Shown: positions 5,226 to 13,244 of the stretch, one piece after another
Layout: each line of letters begins with the position of its first letter
Position numbering within the stretch: the stretch's first letter is position 1
Source: Bacillus sp. (in: firmicutes)
Lineage (GTDB): Bacteria > Bacillota > Clostridia > Lachnospirales > Lachnospiraceae
Direction of reading: 5' to 3'
Assembly (NCBI GenBank): GCA_023666125.1
Contig: JAMPCN010000022.1
Coordinates: forward strand, 1-35,047
Length of the DNA: 35,047 bases
Notes under the pieces: generated by a model
What the model saw: only the letters and a program-made list of their open reading frames with translations
What the model was told of the DNA's origin: nothing
Database searches by the model: none
Program-made: the position numbers and the translations under genes

Positions 5226-6695
5226 ATGCTGTATATAGGCGTGGATTTAGGAACATCAGCGGTAAAGCTGCTTTTAATGGATGGAAACGGCAGCATACAG
5301 AATATCGTTTCCAAAGAATATCCTCTGTATTTCCCACATCCGGGCTGGTCGGAGCAGAAGCCGGAAGACTGGTATGAGCAGACGATACTGGGGATAAAAG
5401 AACTGTTAAAAGACGCAGATAGAAGCCAGGTAGCAGGCATCAGTTTCGGCGGCCAGATGCACGGGCTGGTGATTCTGGATGAAAAAGACGAGGTTATCAG
5501 ACCGGCGATTTTGTGGAACGATGGCAGAACGGCGAAAGAATGCGATTATTTGAATAATGTCATCGGAAAAGACAAGCTTTCCGAATATACGGCGAATATA
5601 TCCTTTACCGGCTTTACCGCGCCGAAAATCCTCTGGGTGAAAAACGAGGAACCTGAAAATTTCGCGAGAATACGAAAAATCATGCTGCCGAAAGACTATA
5701 TTGCCTATAAATTGACGGGCGTCCACTGTACCGACGTATCGGATGCATCCGGTATGTTGATTTTCGATGTGAAAAACCGCTGCTGGTCTCAGGAAATGTG
5801 CGAGATATGCGGCGTCAAAGAAGAACAGCTTGCGAAAATATACGAAAGCTATGAAACGGTTGGCACAGTGCTTCCGAGTATTGCCCAAGAGCTGGGAATT
5901 TCCGAAAACGTTAAAGTGGCGGCGGGCGCGGGAGATAACGCGGCGGCGGCGGTTGGAACGGGAACCGTCGGAGACGGTATGTGCAATATCTCTCTTGGAA
6001 CGAGCGGCACTATTTTTATTTCCTCTAATAAATTCGGCGTGGATAAATATAACGCCCTCCATGCGTTCGCGCACGCGGACGGACATTATCATCTGATGGG
6101 ATGTATGTTGAGCGCGGCGTCCTGTAATAAGTGGTGGATGGATGATATCATCGGCACGGACGATTACAGTGGACAGCAGAAAGAGATTACGAAATTGGGC
6201 GAAAACCATGTGTATTTTCTGCCTTACTTAATGGGGGAACGTTCCCCGCACAACAACCCGAACGCGAGAGGCACATTTATCGGCATGACAATGGATACGA
6301 CGAGGGCGGATATGACGCAGGCGGTTTTGGAGGGTGTTGCATTTGCCCTGCGGGATTCCTTTGAGGTAGCAAAATCTCTGGGTATTCAAATAGACAGGAC
6401 GAAAATCTGCGGCGGCGGCGCGAAAAGCCCGCTTTGGAAGAAAATCATTGCTAATGTCTTAAATTTAAAAGTTGACATTATAGAAAGCGAAGAAGGCCCC
6501 GCAATGGGCGGCGCAATGTTAGCGGCGGTTGCCTGCGGCGAATACGCGGACGTGGAGGAAGCGGCGGCAAAGATTGTCAAAGTGGTTGATACGGTAGAGC
6601 CGGAAGCGGAGCTAGTGGCAAAATACGAGGCGCGCTATCAGCAGTTTAAGGAAATTTATCCGGCGTGCAAGCCTCTTTTTGATAAGATTCAGTAG
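5226..6695 (+). CDS. xylB: Xylulokinase-type FGGY carbohydrate kinase
   Basis: A 489-residue cytosolic kinase that phosphorylates a ketose, most likely D-xylulose, with ATP. The N-terminal FGGY domain begins YIGVDLGTSAVK (phosphate loop) and contains GISFGGQMHGLV and ILWNDGRT, which are xylulokinase signatures; AGAGDNAAAAVGTGTV holds the catalytic Asp region. The C-terminal domain has SLGTSGTIF and GGGAKSPLW plus GPAMGGAMLAA. The start at 5226 is set by AGGAGG ending six bases upstream; the in-frame ATG at 5160 has none. It is first in an operon with a DUF4867-like protein and an L-fucose-isomerase-family protein. If that isomerase acts on another pentose, the kinase may use its ketose instead. 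Confidence 0.9.
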   Translation: MLYIGVDLGTSAVKLLLMDGNGSIQNIVSKEYPLYFPHPGWSEQKPEDWYEQTILGIKELLKDADRSQVAGISFGGQMHGLVILDEKDEVIRPAILWNDGRTAKECDYLNNVIGKDKLSEYTANISFTGFTAPKILWVKNEEPENFARIRKIMLPKDYIAYKLTGVHCTDVSDASGMLIFDVKNRCWSQEMCEICGVKEEQLAKIYESYETVGTVLPSIAQELGISENVKVAAGAGDNAAAAVGTGTVGDGMCNISLGTSGTIFISSNKFGVDKYNALHAFAHADGHYHLMGCMLSAASCNKWWMDDIIGTDDYSGQQKEITKLGENHVYFLPYLMGERSPHNNPNARGTFIGMTMDTTRADMTQAVLEGVAFALRDSFEVAKSLGIQIDRTKICGGGAKSPLWKKIIANVLNLKVDIIESEEGPAMGGAMLAAVACGEYADVEEAAAKIVKVVDTVEPEAELVAKYEARYQQFKEIYPACKPLFDKIQ

Positions 6696-6716
6696 AAGAA
6701 AGGAGAGTTTAGATGT

Positions 6717-7340
6717 ATGGAAATTAAAAAGATTACAGACCCGGCATTCCGCAAATACGGCAGGGTGATTCAGGGAATCGACTTTGGCGATTTGGTGGAG
6801 GCGATTAAGAAAGAGACCCCGTTGCCGGACGGCGTCGCCTATGAACCGTCCATTGCGGCATTGGAGGCGGTGAAAAGCGCAAAAGAACTGCAAAAGCGTA
6901 CATACGGGGAACTGCCGATTGAGATAGGATACTGTAACGGACACAATTATAAATTAAATGCCATTGAATATCATAGAAGCTCCGAAATCAATGTGGCGGC
7001 GACGGATGCGATACTTATTGTCGGTCTGCAGCAGGATATTACGGATGATTTTACGTACGATACTTCTTTGATGGAGGCGTTCCTTGTACCGGCAGGCATG
7101 GCGGTGGAGATTTATGCGACAACGCTTCATTATGCGCCGTGCAGCGCGGATGAAAACGGCTTTAAAGTCGGCATTGTGTTACCGGCGGGAACCAATTATC
7201 CGCTAACCGAAAAGCATGAGGGCTGGGAGGACGCCTTAATAGCGGCGCAGAATAAGTGGCTGATAGGACACGCAGAGGGCGGTCTGGATGCAGGCGCGCA
7301 TATCGGTCTGAAAGGAAAAAATTTAGACATCAGAGAATAG
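6717..7340 (+). CDS. DUF4867-like cupin-fold protein of the sugar operon
   Basis: A 207-residue soluble protein. The N-terminus (FRKYGRVIQGIDF) resembles the opening of ureidoglycolate-lyase-like cupins. The middle has a cupin-like strand pattern with EIGYCNGHNYKLNAIEYHRSSEINVA and LVPAGMAVEIYATTLHYAPC, giving His and Glu residues that could hold a metal. I believe this is the DUF4867 family, which has no assigned reaction. It lies 21 bases after xylB, with GGAGAG before ATG 6717, and 57 bases before the isomerase. A role in sugar epimerisation or mutarotation, or as an accessory of the isomerase, is an inference from position only. Confidence 0.6.
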   Translation: MEIKKITDPAFRKYGRVIQGIDFGDLVEAIKKETPLPDGVAYEPSIAALEAVKSAKELQKRTYGELPIEIGYCNGHNYKLNAIEYHRSSEINVAATDAILIVGLQQDITDDFTYDTSLMEAFLVPAGMAVEIYATTLHYAPCSADENGFKVGIVLPAGTNYPLTEKHEGWEDALIAAQNKWLIGHAEGGLDAGAHIGLKGKNLDIRE

Positions 7341-7397
7341 GCTAAAATCGAATATTTGTAAATGTACCGGTAGACCCGGTTAAAGGAGGATACATAT

Positions 7398-8882
7398 ATG
7401 AATAACTTACCAAAAGTAAAAATCGGCATTGTAGCAGTAAGCCGCGACTGCTTCCCGGCATCTTTGGCAGTCAACAGAAGAAAGGCTTTGGTGGAAGCCT
7501 ACAATAAGGCGTATGATGCAGCGGATATTTATGAATGTCCTATCTGTATCATCGAAAGTGAAATCGATATGGTAAATGCCCTGAAAGATATCAAAGAGCA
7601 TGGCTGTAACGCACTTTGCGTATATCTTGGCAACTTCGGGCCGGAAATTTCCGAAACGCTGCTTGCGAAACATTTTGAAGGACCGAAAATGTTTGTAGCG
7701 GCGGCGGAGGAGTCGCAGAATGACTTGATTCAGGGACGCGGCGACGCATACTGCGGTATGCTGAATGCAAGCTACAACTTAAAGCTTCGTAATGTAAGGG
7801 CTTATATCCCCGAATACCCGGTAGGCGATGCGGACGACTGTGCGCAGATGATTCATGAGTTTATCCCGATTGCCCGTGCGGTTGCGGCGCTTTCCAGCTT
7901 AAAAATTATTTCTTTCGGACCCCGTCCGCTCAATTTCCTGGCTTGTAACGCGCCGATTAAGCAGCTTTACAATCTGGGCGTTGAAATAGAAGAAAATTCC
8001 GAGCTGGATTTGTTTGAAGCGTATAATAAGCATGACGGCGACGCGCGTATTCCGGATGTTGTAAAAGATATGGAACAAGAACTTGGCGCAGGCAATAACA
8101 AACCGGAAATTTTACCGAAGCTGGCGCAGTATGAATTGACGCTGTTAGATTGGATTGAAGAACACAAAGGCTATAGAGAGTATGTTGCCATTGCCGGAAA
8201 ATGCTGGCCTGCATTCCAGACGCAGTTCGGCTTTGTTCCCTGCTATGTCAACAGCCGTTTGACGGGCAGAGGCATTCCGGTTTCCTGTGAGGTTGATATT
8301 TACGGATGCTTAAGCGAGTTTATCGGCGAGGCGGTCAGCGACGATATCGTAACCCTGTTGGATATCAATAACTCCGTACCGAAAGATATGTTTAAGGAAT
8401 CGATTGAAAACAAATTTGACTATAAATTCACGGATACGTTCATGGGATTCCACTGTGGCAATACATGTTCCAAGAAGCTATCCAAGTGCAGCATGGAATA
8501 TCAGATGATTATGGCAAGAAGCCTGCCGGAAGAAGTAACGCAGGGTACTTTAGAGGGCGATATCGTTCCCGGCGATATCACATTCTATCGTTTGCAGAGT
8601 ACGGCGGACAACATCCTGCGTGCCTATGTGGCGGAGGGTGAAATCCTTCCGGTAGCGACCAAATCCTTTGGCGGCATCGGCGTATTTGCGATTCATGAGA
8701 TGGGAAGATTCTATCGTCATGTACTGATTGAGAAAAACTATCCGCACCACGGCGCGGTTGCGTTCGGACACTACGGAAAAGCGCTCTTTGAGGTATTCAA
8801 ATATATCGGCGTGGAGGTAAGCGAAATCGGTTACAACCAGCCTAAGAATATTCCTTATCCGACGGAGAATCCGTTCTCATAA
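7398..8882 (+). CDS. L-fucose/D-arabinose isomerase-family sugar isomerase
   Basis: A 494-residue protein with the L-fucose/L-arabinose isomerase layout: an N-terminal Rossmann-like region (KIGIVAVSRDCFPASLAV), then ALCVYLGNFGPE, ISFGPRPLNFLAC, AIAGKCWPAFQTQFGFVPCYVNSRLTGRGIPVSCEVDIYG with candidate metal ligands (Glu, Asp), and a C-terminal domain with FGGIGVFAIHEMGRFYRHV. It interconverts an aldose and ketose; substrate cannot be read from sequence. AAAGGAGG lies upstream of ATG 7398. Pairing with a xylulokinase suggests a pentose or deoxyhexose entering the pentose phosphate pathway. No transporter is in the operon. Confidence 0.8.
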   Translation: MNNLPKVKIGIVAVSRDCFPASLAVNRRKALVEAYNKAYDAADIYECPICIIESEIDMVNALKDIKEHGCNALCVYLGNFGPEISETLLAKHFEGPKMFVAAAEESQNDLIQGRGDAYCGMLNASYNLKLRNVRAYIPEYPVGDADDCAQMIHEFIPIARAVAALSSLKIISFGPRPLNFLACNAPIKQLYNLGVEIEENSELDLFEAYNKHDGDARIPDVVKDMEQELGAGNNKPEILPKLAQYELTLLDWIEEHKGYREYVAIAGKCWPAFQTQFGFVPCYVNSRLTGRGIPVSCEVDIYGCLSEFIGEAVSDDIVTLLDINNSVPKDMFKESIENKFDYKFTDTFMGFHCGNTCSKKLSKCSMEYQMIMARSLPEEVTQGTLEGDIVPGDITFYRLQSTADNILRAYVAEGEILPVATKSFGGIGVFAIHEMGRFYRHVLIEKNYPHHGAVAFGHYGKALFEVFKYIGVEVSEIGYNQPKNIPYPTENPFS

Positions 8883-8904
8883 AAAAAGGCAAAGGCAAAA
8901 AAGA

Positions 8905-8928
8905 AAAGCCCCGAATTTTCGGGGCTTT
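8905..8928. terminator. Bidirectional terminator between the isomerase and FliD-like genes
   Basis: AAAGCCCCG (8905-8913) pairs with CGGGGCTTT (8920-8928) and the AATTTT loop can close further. On the minus strand it is followed by CTTTTCTTTTTT, a strong terminator for the FliD-like gene; it also lies 22 bases after the isomerase stop. Confidence 0.88.
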
Positions 8929-8940
8929 AGACTTGCGTTT

Positions 8941-10185
8941 TTACGTTGTCGTATCTAACGTTGTGCCTGCGGCAGCGGCGCTGTAACTTCCCTGGCTGTT
9001 ATAAGTCTGTCCGCTTAAGGTGTCGCCCTGCGTAGCATAGCGGTAAATCTGGTTGATTCTGTCTGTCATCTTCTCTGCGAAAGAAAATGCTCCTGAATAC
9101 AGGTTCTTGACATTGCTCATATCAGAATCTTTGAACTTATCCTCATCAATAGAAAGCGTCTTGTCGGAATTTACCGTAACGCCCATTTTGGAGAACGCGC
9201 TCTTGTTGTTCTTAATCAGGTCTTTTAAGTAATCCGTCTGCTTAATGACATTGGAGTTTTCACTCTCGGAACCTTTTTTAACAAGCGCATTGTAATCTCT
9301 GATTAAAGAGGAGAAGATGTCATATACATCATCCTTATTGTCATTTGTGATGGACATAGAGCCTAACTTCTCAACGGATTTATAAAGTGCGCTTGCTAAA
9401 GATGCGGATGTTGCATCTTTTGCAGTCTTGGATGTTCCCACATTGCTGGAAGCGCTGTCCGTCTTATCGCTCTTATTGCTTTCGGATGTGCTTGCGCTGC
9501 CCATCGTGCCGGCATATTTTGCCTTGGAGGAGGTAACGGATTCGCCGTCGCCTGCTACACGATAGATTTTGCTTGCCCTGTCAGTTGCCTTATCTGCAAA
9601 AGAACCATAGCCCTTGAACAGAGTAATCATGGTCGGAACATTGGAAGCCCCGGTTCTCTCGTTTACTTTCTTGAACGTATCTTCATCAATGGATAAAGTA
9701 CGGTCTGAATTCATTGTGATGCCGATTTTGGCAAATAACTTATAATTCTGATAAGTAGAGTCGTTCAGAGCGTCAGCCTGTGCCTGAACGGAAGCGTTCT
9801 TGCTGTTGGAAGCGCTCTTCATCAGAGAATTATAATCCTTTACGAATGCGGATACCTGATCGTATAATTCGTCGATGTTGTCCACACTGTAATCAAGACT
9901 GTTCATCTTTGATGCGGTATCATAAAATTTCTTTGCCGCGCTTGCAGATGCAGCGTCCTTTGTTGTCTTTGAGTTTTTCTTGGCAGTTGCTTCATCTTCC
10001 TCAGCTTCGGCTGCTTTCTGTTTTGCATAGTATGCTTTCATCATCTTGCCATAGCTGCCGTTTTTAATGGAAGCATAATCGCTTAACAGGGTGGATGAAG
10101 CTGTTCCGCCCGTAGAACTTCCGCCCAATAAGCTGGAATAAATGTTTGATGCGCCGGAATCCAATCCGGAAATGCTAGTTCCCAT
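8941..10185 (-). CDS. Two-repeat protein with FliD C-domain-like modules, possibly secreted motility protein
   Basis: A 414-residue protein. After a Ser/Gly/Ala-rich N-terminus and a charged coiled-coil stretch (KMMKAYYAKQKAAEAEEDEA), two homologous modules follow (about residues 85-220 and 260-390). Each contains an F/L-Y-D/K segment, a VKDYNSLM or IRDYNALV motif, FAKIGITMNSDRTLSIDED or FSKMGVTVNSDKTLSIDED, and a closing DRINQIYR-type helix. The YNxL / iGi..ndGxLsiDe pattern is the FliD (flagellar cap) C-domain signature, but the FliD N-domain is missing and no flagellar genes are adjacent. The start at 10185 is chosen because AAAGGAG overlaps the GTG at 10194. A SigD-like promoter candidate lies upstream. 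There is no classical signal peptide. Confidence 0.6.
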   Translation of the reverse strand: MGTSISGLDSGASNIYSSLLGGSSTGGTASSTLLSDYASIKNGSYGKMMKAYYAKQKAAEAEEDEATAKKNSKTTKDAASASAAKKFYDTASKMNSLDYSVDNIDELYDQVSAFVKDYNSLMKSASNSKNASVQAQADALNDSTYQNYKLFAKIGITMNSDRTLSIDEDTFKKVNERTGASNVPTMITLFKGYGSFADKATDRASKIYRVAGDGESVTSSKAKYAGTMGSASTSESNKSDKTDSASSNVGTSKTAKDATSASLASALYKSVEKLGSMSITNDNKDDVYDIFSSLIRDYNALVKKGSESENSNVIKQTDYLKDLIKNNKSAFSKMGVTVNSDKTLSIDEDKFKDSDMSNVKNLYSGAFSFAEKMTDRINQIYRYATQGDTLSGQTYNSQGSYSAAAAGTTLDTTT

Positions 10186-10262
10186 AAATATCACTCCTTT
10201 GATATGAAATAATTTTTTGCGGCATCCGTGCCTGTACCTTGTTAATATCTCTTATGTATATT

Positions 10263-10289
10263 ATTTCGGCATTTGTTAATATTTGTAAA
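10263..10289 (-). promoter_or_regulatory. Weak SigD/FliA-like promoter candidate for the FliD-like gene
   Basis: On the minus strand TTTA (10289-10286), 15 bp, then GCCGAAAT (10270-10263), against consensus TAAA-N15-GCCGATAT (2/4 and 7/8 matches). A sigma-A reading (TTTACA, 18 bp, AATAAT) overlaps it, so the call is tentative. The remaining sequence in 10186-10423 is AT-rich with no gene. Confidence 0.4.
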
Positions 10290-10423
10290 GAGGTAAATTG
10301 AAATTTTTTTAATTTTTTATGACATTTTTTATCTCGTTCACAACATTTGCCGGAAAAATTCTTTTCAAAGATTGAAGTATCATAGCATATACTGTACAAA
10401 TAACCGTGCAGGGTGGGTTTTTT

Positions 10424-11326
10424 ATGGGTAAAAAAAAGAAAACCTGGGATGAGAAAATAAAATTGGCGCTCAATGAGCTGGAGGGAAAAATTGATGATGA
10501 AAAACATCGGACGAAGAAAGAGTATCGGAGCAAAAAAGAGTGGAAAAAGGCGGCGTTTCGACAGGATATCATTTCCCACGCCGTTATGTCCGCCGCTTTT
10601 ATATTGACAACGATTGCCTTGATTCAGGGGATTGCCAAAGTGTTACCGGACTCGATTAGCGTCAGCAATACCGTCAACGGCAGGGAACTTCCTATTTACT
10701 GCGTACAGACGGATAAACCGCAGGTTGCGCTGAGTTTCGATGCCGCGTGGGGGAATGAGGATACCGCGAAAATACTGGAAATCTTAAAAAAGCATAACGT
10801 AAAAGTAACATTTTTCATGACCGGCGGATGGGTGGAAACCTATCCCGACGACGTAAAGGCAATACTGGCGGACGGCCACGATTTGGGCAACCACAGCGAA
10901 AATCATAAGAATATGTCGCAGTTATCCGACAGCGAATGTGAGGAAGAACTGATGGCAGTACATAGAAAAGTGCAGGAACTTACCGGATATGAAATGTTTC
11001 TATTCCGTCCGCCCTACGGAGATTATGACAATGATGTCATAAATGTGGCGAAAAAATGCGGTTACTATCCGATCCAATGGGACGTGGACAGTTTGGACTG
11101 GAAGGACTACGGCGTGGATTCCATTATCAAGACGGTAACGGAACACAAACATCTTGGCAACGGCAGTATCATCCTCTGCCACAACGGCGCGAAGTTCACG
11201 GCAGAGGCATTAGATACGCTGATTACGACATTACAGAAAAAGGGCTATGAGCTTGTTCCGATTTCGGAGCTGATTTATAAAGACAATTACCACCTCGACC
11301 ACGAGGGGCGGCAGATAGGAATGTAA
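10424..11326 (+). CDS. Membrane-anchored polysaccharide deacetylase (PdaB-like, NodB fold)
   Basis: A 300-residue protein: a highly charged cytoplasmic N-terminus (residues 1-50), one membrane helix (AVMSAAFILTTIALIQGI), then an external NodB deacetylase domain. NodB motifs in order: SFDAAWG (motif 1, second Asp replaced by Ala as in PdaB-type enzymes), NHSENH (H-S/T-x-x-H metal site), RPPYGDYD (motif 3), WDVDSLDW (motif 4) and LCHNG (motif 5 position). Such enzymes remove acetyl groups from peptidoglycan or other cell-wall glycans; PdaB-type members act in spore formation. ATG 10424 is preferred to GTG 10406 because AGGGTGG lies eight bases before it. The gene is monocistronic. Confidence 0.8.
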   Translation: MGKKKKTWDEKIKLALNELEGKIDDEKHRTKKEYRSKKEWKKAAFRQDIISHAVMSAAFILTTIALIQGIAKVLPDSISVSNTVNGRELPIYCVQTDKPQVALSFDAAWGNEDTAKILEILKKHNVKVTFFMTGGWVETYPDDVKAILADGHDLGNHSENHKNMSQLSDSECEEELMAVHRKVQELTGYEMFLFRPPYGDYDNDVINVAKKCGYYPIQWDVDSLDWKDYGVDSIIKTVTEHKHLGNGSIILCHNGAKFTAEALDTLITTLQKKGYELVPISELIYKDNYHLDHEGRQIGM

Positions 11327-11466
11327 AAAGTTGTAATTCATATCCAAAAAAGTACGAATGGAGATATGGAAAATGAGTGGAAAATAACAAAAACAATGGA
11401 TATTAAGAAGAATTGGTGGTATTATAATTATGTAAGCATAATTCGGATGATGAAAAGGGTGATTTT

Positions 11467-11628
11467 ATGGAGTTAGAGCAAAGAAATAAACCAGATATGA
11501 TAGAATCTGACAGCAGACTTTTTGAAGAGTTGGATAAGGGTATAGATTCTATGGAAAACGACCGCACGATTCCGCATGATAAAGCAATGCAAATGATACG
11601 GGAAAAATTAAAGGAATATGCAATATAG
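11467..11628 (+). CDS. RelB-like antitoxin
   Basis: A 53-residue acidic protein from ATG 11467 (AAAGGGTG seven bases upstream) to TAG 11626-11628. It has an ESDSRLFEELDKGIDSMEN segment and an amphipathic C-terminal helix ending REKLKEYAI. It ends inside the toxin gene: the toxin ATG (11618) lies 11 bases before this stop, a classic translational coupling that keeps antitoxin in excess. Too short to show a DNA-binding motif clearly. TATAAT at 11423-11428 is a likely -10 for the pair. The region 11327-11466 has no other gene. Confidence 0.75.
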   Translation: MELEQRNKPDMIESDSRLFEELDKGIDSMENDRTIPHDKAMQMIREKLKEYAI

Positions 11629-11959
11629 TATAATAGAGACGATAGAGGCTGTAGATGATGTTATCAATTTTGCATCGTATATGATGCGAAAATTTAAAAA
11701 TAACAAGGCAGCCGATGATTTTCTTAACAGATATGATAATGAAGTACAGAAACTCAGATTTTTCCCAACTGGCTATCGTGGGATTGGCATGGAATATCGG
11801 GGGTATGAAATCAGAATCAAGCCATTCGGTACATACAATATTTTCTTCGTTATTGACAATGAGGAACAGGAAGTCGTCATATTGAGAGTACTCAAAGATA
11901 GACAAAACTGGAATGCTATTTTACAAATCAATACGACTTATCATTTTGATGGGGAATGA
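11618..11959 (+). CDS. RelE/ParE-family toxin
   Basis: A 113-residue protein with the RelE/ParE fold order: two N-terminal helices (VDDVINFASYMMRKFKNNKAADDFLNRYDNEVQKLRFFP), then beta strands GYEIRIKPFGTYNIFFVIDNEEQEVVILRVLKDRQNW. The pattern L.-P..Y-R-G.-...-R.-.-..Y-.I.F.id...-..v.-.ilR.l..-r.-w is that of type II toxins acting on mRNA (RelE) or gyrase (ParE); the sequence does not decide which. It overlaps the antitoxin by 11 bases. This is the second RelE-fold toxin in the window; the first (1-123) has the reverse gene order. Confidence 0.82.
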   Translation: MQYSIIETIEAVDDVINFASYMMRKFKNNKAADDFLNRYDNEVQKLRFFPTGYRGIGMEYRGYEIRIKPFGTYNIFFVIDNEEQEVVILRVLKDRQNWNAILQINTTYHFDGE

Positions 11960-11997
11960 TTATAAAAACAATCATTATAAGGTTGTTTCTAGGTTTA

Positions 11998-12035
11998 ACG
12001 AAAGAGTAGTCTTATGGCTGCTTTTTCGTGTTTTT
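11998..12035 (+). terminator. Terminator of the toxin-antitoxin operon
   Basis: ACGAAAGAGTAG (11998-12009) pairs along its full length, with two G-T wobbles, to CTGCTTTTTCGT (12018-12029), followed by GTTTTT. A smaller AATGATT/AATCATT hairpin lies just before it. Confidence 0.8.
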
Positions 12036-12138
12036 AGAAAACTATATTTTTATTTTATTGAAATGTTTTAGACAAGGCATACAATAAAAATGGGAACTTT
12101 TTAAACAAAATGTAGAACATATGGAAAAGATACATGAT

Positions 12139-12166
12139 TTGAGGGTGTGCAGTATCTTGATATACT
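12139..12166 (+). promoter_or_regulatory. Possible sigma-A promoter upstream of the coiled-coil gene
   Basis: TTGAGG (12139-12144), a 16-bp spacer and TATACT (12161-12166). It lies just upstream of the SigD-type promoter and could give a longer leader. Moderate match only. Confidence 0.4.
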
Positions 12167-12179
12167 TTTTATTTCACTC

Positions 12180-12207
12180 TAAACTTCCTCCCCAAATCTG
12201 CCGATAT
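12180..12207 (+). promoter_or_regulatory. SigD/FliA-type (flagellar) promoter
   Basis: TAAA (12180-12183), 16 bp, GCCGATAT (12200-12207) is an exact match to the Bacillus SigD consensus TAAA-N14-16-GCCGATAT. The start near 12213 leaves a ~120-nt leader to the gene at 12333, which contains a CGGTAA/TTACCG mini-hairpin. It implies control with the motility regulon. Confidence 0.75.
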
Positions 12208-12332
12208 ATATGATAATCTACTAATTTGTCCGTTCTGCCTGCATAAGGTGGCGCGGATAGATAACGGACTGATAACGCGGTAAAAGGAATTACCGTCACG
12301 GCAACGACAGCAGCATCAGGGAGGATGATAGT

Positions 12333-13229
12333 ATGGGCATGCAAATCGGTACGGTCAGTACCAAAGGGAACACAACTTATATCACTTTAAAAAACAAAGA
12401 CGGGAGTACGATGGGAACGCTTGCGGTTACCAAGGCGACCCGGGCAAAGACGAAGAAGAAAAAGCTGACATATAATTTTAAGAAAGTATCTAATAGAATT
12501 ATGGCTTCTAAAACCTCGTCACATGCGAACAAAGCGGTAAGAGAGGCACGGGGGGAACTTGTGCAGCTTCTTATGAAGCAAAAGAGCGGCGATTATGATG
12601 AGAAAGCGGTCAGCGACGCGATTACCCATGCAAGGGCGATAGAGCGGGTAGCAAAAAAACACAGGAAGCATATCGAGGAAGAGGAACGGGCAAAGCAGAC
12701 AAATTCCGGTATGACGGAAGAGACAGAAGAAGAGGAAGAAACTCTCGAAGAGGAAGAAGTAGAAGAAACAGAGCAAGCGCAGCAGCAGGCACAGGCACAA
12801 CAGCAGCAACAGCAGGCGGAACGCGCAGCAAGAGAGATGGAGCAGCTTGCCCAGGAGATAGAGCAGATGTTAAGGGAATCCGAGGAAGCCATGAACGAAC
12901 TTGCGGATGAACTGATGAGCAGCGCTTCCTGTGAGCATATGGATGATGATGATATTGAGCAGATGAAAAAGCGGCACAGGTCGGAAGAACTGCGCGATAT
13001 CATGGAAGCCGACATGAAATATTTAAAAGCCTTGTTTGACCGGCTTGCCAAAGAAAAACAGGCAAACGCAAGCGGCGCAGACTCCTATTCTTCATCGGAT
13101 TCTGCGAATACGAATAGTTCCTATCCGATAAGCGGCGTCTCTTTAGAGATTGCCGGTGTGGATGTGCCGGTGGAAACCGCCGCCGCGCCCGTTCCGGCAG
13201 AGGGCGGCTGTGTGGATGTTTCTTTATAG
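12333..13229 (+). CDS. Uncharacterised coiled-coil protein under a SigD-type promoter
   Basis: A 298-residue soluble protein, start fixed by GGGAGG about eight bases before ATG 12333. Residues 1-35 look like a short beta-rich start (TVSTKGNTTYITLKNKDGS). Residues 40-115 are basic and helical (KKVSNRIMASKTSSHANKAV, KKHRKHIEEEE). Residues 125-160 are a run of Glu and then Gln/Ala. Residues 160-240 form a long predicted coiled coil (AAREMEQLAQEIEQMLRESE) followed by a Ser-rich linker and a hydrophobic SLEIAGVDVPVETAAAPV tail. No signal peptide or membrane helix. I recognise no family or function. The SigD promoter places it with motility or daughter-cell separation genes. The Glu/Gln repeats are low complexity, so homology searches need masking. 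Confidence 0.6.
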   Translation: MGMQIGTVSTKGNTTYITLKNKDGSTMGTLAVTKATRAKTKKKKLTYNFKKVSNRIMASKTSSHANKAVREARGELVQLLMKQKSGDYDEKAVSDAITHARAIERVAKKHRKHIEEEERAKQTNSGMTEETEEEEETLEEEEVEETEQAQQQAQAQQQQQQAERAAREMEQLAQEIEQMLRESEEAMNELADELMSSASCEHMDDDDIEQMKKRHRSEELRDIMEADMKYLKALFDRLAKEKQANASGADSYSSSDSANTNSSYPISGVSLEIAGVDVPVETAAAPVPAEGGCVDVSL

Positions 13230-13244
13230 TTTGTGAAATGGATG

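Noticed and set aside
5406-6209. Minus-strand frame of 267 codons inside xylB
   Set aside because: Antisense shadow of an intact FGGY kinase; composition rich in Arg/His/Phe as expected for such shadows.
12721-12830. GAA/GAG and CAG runs as a microsatellite or CRISPR-like repeat
   Set aside because: They are irregular codon runs for Glu and Gln in an intact frame; no repeat-spacer pattern exists anywhere in the window.
12593-13051. Cys/Ser-rich minus-strand frame opposite the coiled-coil gene
   Set aside because: Its Cys and Ser runs are only the complement of GAG/CAG codons for Glu and Gln in the real gene.
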